A stretch of DNA of 64,000 nt from Mucilaginibacter sp. OK098 (GTDB lineage: Bacteria > Bacteroidota > Bacteroidia > Sphingobacteriales > Sphingobacteriaceae): NCBI RefSeq assembly GCF_900142915.1, contig NZ_FRCM01000013.1:20125-84124 (forward strand), written 5' to 3'. A model generated the notes under the pieces. The model had not been told where the DNA came from. It was given only the letters and a program-made list of their open reading frames with translations, and made no database searches. A program made the translations under genes and the position numbers. Numbering within the stretch: position 1 is the first letter of the stretch; each line of letters starts with the position of its first letter. This document shows positions 51,565-59,669 of this stretch, in pieces.

Positions 51565-52164
51565 TTACAAAGTATCAGATTTTTGAAAAATTCCAACACC
51601 TTTCATGTCTTCCGGGCCGTAGTAAATTTTGTAACCCGGAGCTTTAATGTATTTTTTGCTTAGCTTATTGAAAAGAGAAGGATCAGCCTTTTTTCCATTG
51701 ATCATAAATTCGCTGTCTGTTAACAGGAATGAATCAATATCCGACCGCTCTTTAATGATGTTCTCTTTTTTCAGATCAGCTATAATATCCCTGATAACCT
51801 GTTTGTTTCGCCCTTCAACAGTTAAGGTATCATTGGAATTTTTATCAACTTTAAGAATGGCGGCCCAATGCGAAGGGTCTTTAATTATCGCTTTTACAAT
51901 TTCGGGATGTTTGCCTACGTCAATAGCTGTGTCAGTAATGCTGCTTTTGGTTTGATAAGCGATCTTGCCGTTTTTGATACCTGTTATCGCATTAGTTATC
52001 AGTTCAGGATGTTTGTCAAGGTTTACAGGACCCGGATTTTTCTTAGGGTCTATTGTGGTATCTGCTTTTGTACTGACCGGGTAAACCGGTTTTGCCTGCA
52101 GACTTAAACTAAAGATGACGCTATAGAAGCTTATCGCGATTATTGAAGTGAATAACTTTTTCAT
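51565..52164 (-). CDS. Secreted protein sharing a domain with the adjacent FecR
   Basis: A 199-aa exported protein (signal MKKLFTSIIAISFYSVIFSL). Two short related segments occur, LDKHPELITNAITGIKNGKI near 50 and VGKHPEIVKAIIKDPSHWAA near 87. From the second segment to the end it aligns with the last 120 residues of the FecR-type protein (EGRNKQVIRDIIADLKKENI, then APGYKIYYGPEDMKGVGIF). I recognise no named family. It is encoded 36 bp upstream of the sigma gene on the same strand. Confidence 0.75.
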   Translation of the reverse strand: MKKLFTSIIAISFYSVIFSLSLQAKPVYPVSTKADTTIDPKKNPGPVNLDKHPELITNAITGIKNGKIAYQTKSSITDTAIDVGKHPEIVKAIIKDPSHWAAILKVDKNSNDTLTVEGRNKQVIRDIIADLKKENIIKERSDIDSFLLTDSEFMINGKKADPSLFNKLSKKYIKAPGYKIYYGPEDMKGVGIFQKSDTL

Positions 52165-52257
52165 ATTTTCTGTTTTTAAATTGTTTGATATGATTTACTT
52201 TCCTGGCTTTTCGGGAATGAGACAACTCAAAATGCTTTTACCCTTATGCCATTTTAA

Positions 52258-54702
52258 TTAATTTTTAACCCGTCCCTGTTCATCGCCTGATGCATTGGCA
52301 TCGTGCTTGCGCAAGTCATTGATGGCTTTGCCAAACCGGTAGCTCAGGTTTAGGCTGAACCCCCTGGTATCAAAGGTGTTCCGGTAAGTTGCTTCCGCTA
52401 GTTTTAAATTATTGATCACTCCACCATACCTGAAAGTATTGAAAAGATCGGTTTCCGTTAACTTAATCGTTGTACTTGTGGATAGCTTTTTTTGCAATAC
52501 CATCACCACCCGCCCGAAAGCATTGGCGGTTGACTGGAACGTTCGTCTTTTTGAATTGTAAATACCCGTGAACTCGGTAGTCCAGCCTTTGTTGAATTTG
52601 AATTGGGTGTTTCCGTAAAAATAAAAAGAGCTGCCATACGTATTCACCGTGGCATCATTCAGGAAGGTCTGCGTATGGTCAAAAGAAAGGGAGGCATAAC
52701 CGCGGAAGGTGAACCACTTTACCGGATTGATACTGCCGTTAACTGATATGCCTTCGCTTTCACTCATGCCTATGTTGTCCGGGCGGCTGTAATAAATACC
52801 GTTATCCAGCCGGTTGATCTGCTGTATATCGCCGGTTGACCGGCTGTAACTCAGTTTGGTGGTCAAGTTGTTTTTGTAGATGTGGGATAATTCCAGGTTT
52901 TGGGAATAGGAGGCCCGCAGGTACGGATTTCCGGCATCATAGGTAAATTGATCTTCGGGGATCACAAATGGGTTCAAATCCTGGTAAAAGGGCCGGTTGA
53001 TCCTGCGGCCATAATTAAAACCGAACTGATTAACTTCGGCTGTATCCACCTTATATTGCAAATAGAAAGTAGGGAATATGCTGGTATAATGTGTATTAAA
53101 AGTGGAATCCGGGTAAACTGAATTACCCAACTGATGCCCGCCTGCAGTCGTATTCTCCAGTCTTAACCCTGCCTGTGCAGACAGCTTTTTCCAATCTTTA
53201 CTGAGGTTAATATAAGCCGCATTGATATTTTCATGATATAGGAAGTGATTGGTCTTATCCTCATCGGGCAGTGTAATGCTGTTAACGGTATTGAAATAAC
53301 TGGCCAGGTTATCTGTTTGGGTATAGCTGGTTTTTAAACCGGTTTCGAATTTATAGCCGTTTTTAAAAGGCTGACTATAATCTGTTTTGAAGGCGTAAAT
53401 ATTGATATTGGACGGACTGATACCCGATTGCCTGCTTGGTGATTGAGCAGCCTGCCCCGGATATGTCGTAGCGTTATCAAATTGCTGGTTATCAATTACC
53501 CGGAAAAAATTGTAATCAAAATCGGCAGACAGTTCATGGCCGTTTTTATCATATCTGTGCCGGTAATTGAAATTTGTACGCGCGGTATTAAAAACCCGGC
53601 GGCTATTAAGGTTTTGTACAACAGATGAATCAGGTTGATTGCCGGCATTCAAAAGATTTGTTGTAGTAATGCTTAAAGTATTAAGAGGTTTGAATACCCC
53701 GTTGAACAGCATCCCCAAGGTATTTTTATCATCCTGGTAAAAATCAATGCCCAGTTGAGGCCCTAATGTATAGCCCTTTGCGTGCGCAAACCTGTGTTGC
53801 ATGAAATTGGATTGTATACTGCCATCGGGGTTTAAATAACGCCTGGAATAGTCTTCCTGTAAAGAATAATTCTGCATATTATAACCAACATTGCCAAAAA
53901 TATTGATCTTATTATTGCGGTAATTGAAGTTGAAGCTATCATCAATTTTGCCGTACCGCCAATGCCCGTAAATTGCTGTGAGGCCGCCGTTAAAGCCTTT
54001 TACTTTGCTTTTCTTAAGCCGGATATTGATCATCCCGCCACTCCCGGCAGCATCATATTTTGCCGGTGGGTTGGTCATTAGTTCTATCTGATCCAAAGCG
54101 CCTGATGGTAATGATTGCAGATAGGCCGTCAGGTCGGCCCCGGTAAGATAACTCTTCTTGTCATCAATATAAACAGCAACGCCCTGCTTGCCTTCCAGGC
54201 TGATTGAGCCGTTAGGATCGACAAATATCCCGGGCGCTTTTTCAAGCACCTCTAAAGCCGAAATGCCTTCATTAGTTGCTAAAGCATCCACATTAACTAC
54301 CGTCCGGTCAATCTTATGCTCTACAAACCGTTTTTTTGCGTTGATAGTTACTTCCTTTAACTGGATCTTATTGATTGGGATTAAGGCTATTTGCCCGAGA
54401 TCAGCGGATTGGCCCTGTTTATCAATGGTTATTATATTACTTCTTTGTTTCTGGTAACCAATATGTGTGATCCATAACTTGTAGGTCCCTGTTTTAACAG
54501 ACTGTAAAGTAAAATGACCATCATTGCCGGTTGGCGTTTTTTTGATAGTTAGCGAGTCGTTGGCATTTACTAATGTTACTGTTGCAGCAACTATAGGTTT
54601 ACCGGTTGTTTCAATTACCTGCCCGGATATTTTAGCGCCTGGCTGTGCAAAACTGCTAAGTTGAATAAGAATAAGTACGCATGCTGTTATAAATTGTCTC
54701 AT
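52258..54702 (-). CDS. Outer-membrane beta-barrel protein, TonB-receptor-like (OMP_b-brl_3 type), copy 1
   Basis: About 814 aa. It has a signal peptide (MRQFITACVLILIQLSSFAQ), a carboxypeptidase-regulatory-like domain (about 25-105, ISGQVIETTGKPIVAATVTL), a plug-like domain (about 120-215, with VLEKAPGIFVDPNGSISLEG and GGMINIRLKK) and a long barrel. The layout fits the outer-membrane beta-barrel family 3, whose members lack classical TonB boxes. The start at 54702 gives a normal signal peptide; 54726 adds eight residues. It is paralogous to the next protein. Confidence 0.88.
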   Translation of the reverse strand: MRQFITACVLILIQLSSFAQPGAKISGQVIETTGKPIVAATVTLVNANDSLTIKKTPTGNDGHFTLQSVKTGTYKLWITHIGYQKQRSNIITIDKQGQSADLGQIALIPINKIQLKEVTINAKKRFVEHKIDRTVVNVDALATNEGISALEVLEKAPGIFVDPNGSISLEGKQGVAVYIDDKKSYLTGADLTAYLQSLPSGALDQIELMTNPPAKYDAAGSGGMINIRLKKSKVKGFNGGLTAIYGHWRYGKIDDSFNFNYRNNKINIFGNVGYNMQNYSLQEDYSRRYLNPDGSIQSNFMQHRFAHAKGYTLGPQLGIDFYQDDKNTLGMLFNGVFKPLNTLSITTTNLLNAGNQPDSSVVQNLNSRRVFNTARTNFNYRHRYDKNGHELSADFDYNFFRVIDNQQFDNATTYPGQAAQSPSRQSGISPSNINIYAFKTDYSQPFKNGYKFETGLKTSYTQTDNLASYFNTVNSITLPDEDKTNHFLYHENINAAYINLSKDWKKLSAQAGLRLENTTAGGHQLGNSVYPDSTFNTHYTSIFPTFYLQYKVDTAEVNQFGFNYGRRINRPFYQDLNPFVIPEDQFTYDAGNPYLRASYSQNLELSHIYKNNLTTKLSYSRSTGDIQQINRLDNGIYYSRPDNIGMSESEGISVNGSINPVKWFTFRGYASLSFDHTQTFLNDATVNTYGSSFYFYGNTQFKFNKGWTTEFTGIYNSKRRTFQSTANAFGRVVMVLQKKLSTSTTIKLTETDLFNTFRYGGVINNLKLAEATYRNTFDTRGFSLNLSYRFGKAINDLRKHDANASGDEQGRVKN

Positions 54703-54819
54703 TTGATAAAGTTTGGGTTGAGACAACCCGACCCGGTTTTACCCTTATTCAAAAAGAAATTTATCTTCTTATGTGTTCCTGGTATTCTTATTTTTAATTT
54801 TTGTACATCATTATATAAT

Positions 54820-57261
54820 TCAACTCCCTGCACGTTTCTGCTCGTCTTCAGAGCCGGAATTCACTTTTGTCTTCGCAGTTTTCCCGCTGCCAAAGCGGTA
54901 CGCAAAGTTCAGGCTGACGGATCGCGAATAAAAATGCAGGTTGGTAACCTGGTAGAGCCCGTTATTACGGTCGATCGCGTTACGATCTTCACTTTGCAGG
55001 ATATTGTTCGCGTTCAGCGTTAAAGAACCTTTGCCGGCAAACAAAGATCTTTTTAAACCCAGGTCAAGTACAGAATAAGCGCCGTAGGTAGAATTGACGA
55101 ACTGTCGTTTGCTATCATACTCCCAATCGCACTCGGCTGATAAGACAGAACTGATCCGGAAACTATTATTGGTATTGAACTGTAGCGATACCAGCCCTGC
55201 ATTATCCAGGCTGTACCCGGCTGCCTGCCCATTAAAAGCATTACGGTAAAAAGCAAGTGTATTATCGGTAGACCACCAGGAAAGCAGCTTTTTCGCATAA
55301 GCCAGGTCAATCTCCCAGCTATGTGCCTTTTGGACATTCACTGGCCTGCGGGTGATAGTGGTTTTGTTGGTATCAAGGAACGGGAAGGTACGGATATAAT
55401 CGCTGACGATATCGTAGTTAAGCGTGAGGGTAAGGGCCTGCTGAAAATTCCAGGCCAATTCCCCATGCCAGGATACCTGTGGCTTCAGGTTAGGGTTGCC
55501 CTGGAAAAATAAGGTAGCCGTTTGTGGTCGTCTGAAGGGAACCAGCTCGTGATAATCCGGCCGGTCTGTCCGCCGCCCCAACCGAAGTGTTAACGAGTTT
55601 TGTTCATTAATTTTATCGTTCAGGAATAACGATGGGAACAATTGCAGGTAATTCAGGTTAACGGTCTCGCCGGTCAGCCGTTCTTTACCTTTGGTCACCG
55701 TTTGTTCGGCGCGAAGTCCTGCCTCGGCCGAAAGGTTCGACCAGCTTTTGTTGAGATTAACATAAGCCGCATTGATATTCTCTGAATTAACTGTATAATC
55801 GCTTTGCACCGGGTCGATCACTTGTTGTCCGCCGGTAAGGTCATAGGCGGTATTGTTGTTATTTGCTTTTACGTAGCTTGATTTGATGCCTGCTTCAAAG
55901 TTGCCCTTGTTTTTTAAGGGCTGCACATAATCTGCTTTTGTCGCATAAATATCCAGCTGCCGGTGTTGCACTAATAAGTTATTTGTTTCGCTGACAAAAT
56001 TACCGGCTGCATCGTTCAGCATATTGTAGTTGGTTTGCAGGGGGAAGTTACGGTATTCAGAATGGTCGGCATTCACAGTAAAGGATCTGCCTGCTGTATC
56101 CAGTTGATGCGCCAGCTGGATCCCTGCTGTATAGTTGAAAGGATTGTCATGCAAAGTACTTGAATAAGCAATATGATTAACCTTGTTTCGAAGGCTGTCC
56201 AGCAAATCCATACCCGAGATCAACCCACTACCCGCACTGCCAAAGCCTGCGGTACCGGATAAGGTGAGTGTGCTGCGTTTGGACAGGTAAATATCCAGAC
56301 CCAGTGTAGGCCGGTAGTTCCGGTTAGTACTGTTACTGTGGTTGGTTGACGCCTGCTCCGTTAACAGGTTGTTGTTGGGCCCGGAAATATCACTGGTTAC
56401 TTCACTGCTGCTGAATCTTTTGTTGTAAGTATAGGTGTTGTTTACAAACAGGTTAATATGCTCGTTTTTATAACTGAAGGTAAAACCGCCATTGTATCTG
56501 CCGTAATGGCCCTGGCCCGCGCCGGCGTTGATACTCCCGTTGATTCCTTCTTTGGTGTTTTTCTTTTTCACGATATTGATGATCCCTGCAGTTCCCGCCG
56601 CATCATATTTAGATGAGGGGTTGCTCATAAGTTCGATCCGCTGGATCCCCGAAGCCTGCATCCCACCAAGCAAGCCCGCCAGGTCTTCCGACGACAGATA
56701 AGTTGTCTTCCCGTCAATCAGCACATTTGCGCCCGGTTTGCCATTGAGCGTGATTTGCCCATCGGGGGTAACCTGTACGCCCGGCAGTTTGCGCAATACT
56801 TCCCAAACCGTTGAACCTTCAGTAGTGAGGTTTTGCCCAATATTGACCACGGTTTTATCCAATTGGTGCTCGGTTAGGGGTATATCTGCTTTGATGGTAA
56901 CATCTTTAAGCATATTGGCTGCGTTTTTTAAGGTAATTACGCCCAGGTCAATTGACGGGCGGGTCTGATCAACAGCAATGTTTTTCTTCACTTTTTCAAA
57001 GCTTAGCATACTTATTTCAAGTACATAATTCCCTTCCGCGACAGGGGTGATTGAAAATACGCCCTTATCATTACTCAGAACTGTCCGGTAAATGCTGGAA
57101 TCTTCGGCGTTTTTTAAAATAACAGTGGCATAAGGCAACGCATTTTTTTGATCATCAGCCAAACTACCTTTAATACTGCCCTGGTTAGGGGCTTGCGCCT
57201 TAAGTTGTACTTCAGCAAGCACCAGTAATATGAATAAAAGGATGAATTTTGGTTTCCGCAT
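54820..57261 (-). CDS. Outer-membrane beta-barrel protein, TonB-receptor-like (OMP_b-brl_3 type), copy 2
   Basis: About 813 aa with the same order as the protein at 52258: signal peptide (MRKPKFILLFILLVLAEVQL), regulatory-like domain (IKGSLADDQKNALPYATVIL), plug-like part (VLRKLPGVQVTPDGQITLNG, then GTAGIINIVKKKN) and barrel. The two are diverged paralogues. I chose the Met at 57261 because it opens a clean signal peptide; the frame extends upstream to 57345. It heads the minus-strand group and is divergent from a LytS-type kinase gene. Confidence 0.88.
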   Translation of the reverse strand: MRKPKFILLFILLVLAEVQLKAQAPNQGSIKGSLADDQKNALPYATVILKNAEDSSIYRTVLSNDKGVFSITPVAEGNYVLEISMLSFEKVKKNIAVDQTRPSIDLGVITLKNAANMLKDVTIKADIPLTEHQLDKTVVNIGQNLTTEGSTVWEVLRKLPGVQVTPDGQITLNGKPGANVLIDGKTTYLSSEDLAGLLGGMQASGIQRIELMSNPSSKYDAAGTAGIINIVKKKNTKEGINGSINAGAGQGHYGRYNGGFTFSYKNEHINLFVNNTYTYNKRFSSSEVTSDISGPNNNLLTEQASTNHSNSTNRNYRPTLGLDIYLSKRSTLTLSGTAGFGSAGSGLISGMDLLDSLRNKVNHIAYSSTLHDNPFNYTAGIQLAHQLDTAGRSFTVNADHSEYRNFPLQTNYNMLNDAAGNFVSETNNLLVQHRQLDIYATKADYVQPLKNKGNFEAGIKSSYVKANNNNTAYDLTGGQQVIDPVQSDYTVNSENINAAYVNLNKSWSNLSAEAGLRAEQTVTKGKERLTGETVNLNYLQLFPSLFLNDKINEQNSLTLRLGRRTDRPDYHELVPFRRPQTATLFFQGNPNLKPQVSWHGELAWNFQQALTLTLNYDIVSDYIRTFPFLDTNKTTITRRPVNVQKAHSWEIDLAYAKKLLSWWSTDNTLAFYRNAFNGQAAGYSLDNAGLVSLQFNTNNSFRISSVLSAECDWEYDSKRQFVNSTYGAYSVLDLGLKRSLFAGKGSLTLNANNILQSEDRNAIDRNNGLYQVTNLHFYSRSVSLNFAYRFGSGKTAKTKVNSGSEDEQKRAGS

Positions 57262-57446
57262 TCCCAATATTCGATAAAACACAGCTGCAAAAACCGAAGA
57301 GCTGCCCGAAAGGAATAGACAATTGCCAGACAGGTGTTTTTGCATGACAAACCCGGTTTAAGCATTGGATGCGGACTATTCAGGGGGCAATCCGGCCTGT
57401 TTGTCGACTGTTATTCATGAAAGGTGAACAAAGTGTATTTTTGTAC

Positions 57447-58517
57447 ATGAACCTCTCCGAGAAACTGATCAAATTTAATAATGAACACCGGGTGATCAGC
57501 CATTTTTTTTTCTGGATGATCTTGCTAATGGTGCAGTTACTCTCCAGCAATTATTACAATTTGGCAGACCGGATACCATTCAGTCATGATTTAATTGGCG
57601 ACGGGACAAATCTGTTGGCGCAAATACCTGCGGCTTATTTTTTAGCCTATTTTATCGTCCCCCGGTTTGTTTATAAACAAAAATACCTGGCTGCTTTTAT
57701 TTATTTTATGCTGAGCGCTTATGTTATCTGCGCGCTTTCAAGGGTGGAAGTCATTCATTTTGAAGAACCGCTTTATGGAAGAAAACATAACCCGAAAGAA
57801 ACTTACATTGAAATATTTACAGATCTGCCTAAATTAGCTTATGTGTACTTCTCTCGCATTTTTTCCGTGGCCTTTGTTTTTATGTTCTTAAAGCTGCTGA
57901 AAGATCAGCTGATCATACAGAAGCGGACATTATCATTAGAGAAGGAAAAAGCAGAAACAGAGCTAAAACTACTCAAAAGCCAGCTTAATCCTCATTTTTT
58001 ATTCAACACCTTAAATAATATTTACTCGCTTTCCTTAAGCAATTCGCCGGTAACTTCAACCTCAATAGGGAGGCTGTCGGAGATCCTGGATTATATCCTT
58101 TACAAATGCAATAGCTTATATGTGCCGCTTTCGGGTGAGATAACTTTACTAAACAATTATATCGGGCTTGAAAAACTGAGGTATGATGAACGGTTAAAAG
58201 TTAACTTTACCTGTAATGTTAAACAGGAGATTGAAATTGCACCTTTGATCCTTCTATCAATTGTGGAAAATGCCTTTAAACATGGAGCTGGTAATGATAT
58301 TGGCAGCCCGGTGATCAGTATCGAACTAAATGCAAATAATACAAGTTTTAGTTTTATGGTCTCTAACTCTTTTCATCCTAAAGCAGAAAATCCGGAGAGC
58401 ATTGGCCTGCAGAATTTAAAACAGCAGCTGGAGCTGATCTATCCTCAAAAACATAAATTAGAGATCACCCAAACGGATACATTGTTTACTGTAACCCTTG
58501 CCATTTATTTATCATGA
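57447..58517 (+). CDS. LytS/YesM-type sensor histidine kinase
   Basis: About 356 aa. Four N-terminal spans (FFFWMILLMVQLL, AYFLAYFIVPRFV, LAAFIYFMLSAYVICAL, YFSRIFSVAFVFMFLKLL) are followed by a coiled linker and the His_kinase domain with LKSQLNPHFLFNTLNNIYSL; the phosphorylated His is near 183. A HATPase region ends the protein (SIVENAFKHG, ESIGLQNLKQQLELIYP). The ATG at 57447 gives a sensible cytoplasmic start; in-frame ATGs at 57369 and 57420 are possible. It overlaps the response-regulator gene by 4 bp. Confidence 0.9.
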   Translation: MNLSEKLIKFNNEHRVISHFFFWMILLMVQLLSSNYYNLADRIPFSHDLIGDGTNLLAQIPAAYFLAYFIVPRFVYKQKYLAAFIYFMLSAYVICALSRVEVIHFEEPLYGRKHNPKETYIEIFTDLPKLAYVYFSRIFSVAFVFMFLKLLKDQLIIQKRTLSLEKEKAETELKLLKSQLNPHFLFNTLNNIYSLSLSNSPVTSTSIGRLSEILDYILYKCNSLYVPLSGEITLLNNYIGLEKLRYDERLKVNFTCNVKQEIEIAPLILLSIVENAFKHGAGNDIGSPVISIELNANNTSFSFMVSNSFHPKAENPESIGLQNLKQQLELIYPQKHKLEITQTDTLFTVTLAIYLS

Positions 58518-59215
58518 AGATAAAATGTGTAATAGTGGATGATGAGCCCCTGGCAATACAGCTTTTGCAAAAGCATATTGCCCAGCTTGATTTTTTTGAG
58601 GTAACTGCTACCTGTAATAATGCGATAAAAGCGCTCGAAATTTTAAACCGGCAACCTGTTGACCTGTTATTTATGGATATAAAAATGCCCCAGTTATCAG
58701 GCCTGGAGCTGTTAAAAACCTTGCGCAACCCGCCAAAAACAATTTTAACCACCGCTTACCGCGAATTTGCACTGGATGGCTTTGACCTTGGGGTTATTGA
58801 CTACTTACTAAAACCCATTACTTTCGACCGCTTTTTCAAGGCTATTGAACGGTACCTGCACACCGCTAATTATACTACACCTGAGGTGCTGTCTTCTTCA
58901 GAAAGGCAATTTATCTACCTCAAATCGGGTTATAAATATTTTAAGGTTGATACGCGCGATATTTTATATGCCGAAAGTTTAAAAGATTATGTGATTGTGC
59001 ATACTAATGAAAAGGTGATCACTTCAAAATATAAGATCAGCGACCTGGAGAAAGAACTGGATGGCAAAGGCTTCATAAGGATCCATCGTTCATACATCGT
59101 TAACCTGCAGCATATAACAGCTTTTACCGCCAACGATATAGAGATCGGGAAATTGGAACTGCCTGTTGGCGATAGCTATAAAGCTTATGTATACAAAGCC
59201 ATTCAAAATGGTTGA
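58514..59215 (+). CDS. LytTR family response regulator
   Basis: A 233-aa protein: receiver domain (about 1-120, acidic DDEP at 8-11, phospho-Asp in LLFMDIKMPQ near 54) and a LytTR DNA-binding domain (about 135-233, YLKSGYKYFKVDTRDILYAE, then KGFIRIHRSYIVNLQHI). It overlaps the kinase gene by 4 bp and forms a two-component pair with it. The divergent barrel gene is a possible target. Confidence 0.93.
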   Translation: MKIKCVIVDDEPLAIQLLQKHIAQLDFFEVTATCNNAIKALEILNRQPVDLLFMDIKMPQLSGLELLKTLRNPPKTILTTAYREFALDGFDLGVIDYLLKPITFDRFFKAIERYLHTANYTTPEVLSSSERQFIYLKSGYKYFKVDTRDILYAESLKDYVIVHTNEKVITSKYKISDLEKELDGKGFIRIHRSYIVNLQHITAFTANDIEIGKLELPVGDSYKAYVYKAIQNG

Positions 59216-59669
59216 TGGTTAAAAGCCTTTCCGCATCACCTGTTGTTAAGATCACAGCTGTTCGGAAGATTATAAAAGCATCCTTTGTCATCCTGGAACG
59301 CAGTAAAGGATCTTATCCAATTGATAGGTAGCCAGCTTACTTGTCCTGCCCCAATATCACACGAAGAAGATTTTTCGCTGAAGCTCAAGAGATAGATCTT
59401 CGCTCTACTCAGAATGACAAAATACAAGGTTGTGATTCTTCCAATTACCTATGTTGTTAGGATCCCCCGTATTTTGGAGACAATGCTTCCCTGCTAAACT
59501 ACGGGCTTGCGGATTACCTTATCTTTCCTTATATTTATATTACCCATATTATTAAATAAAAAGTTTATTATTTTATAATCAATCACTTATAATTATACTA
59601 AATTTTAAATAAGTTAAAATGTTATTATTTAGGCCTTTATTATTCCCCTGGTTTTAGCCGTTTAAATTT
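59216..59669. other. Intergenic region with a repeat element
   Basis: The left part carries a MITE-like repeat (59284-59421). The remaining 250 bases are very AT-rich and probably hold the sensor-kinase promoter. No gene is supported. Confidence 0.5.
59284..59421. repeat. Palindromic intergenic repeat element
   Basis: TTTGTCATCCTG at the left end and CAGAATGACAAA at the right end are near-perfect inverted repeats. The body contains AAGGATCTTATCC and AAGATTTTTCGCTGAAGCTCAAG. From memory, intergenic repeats with a TTTGTCATCCTG end and AGATTTTTCGCTGACGCTCA-type core are scattered in Sphingobacteriaceae genomes. Confidence 0.65.
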
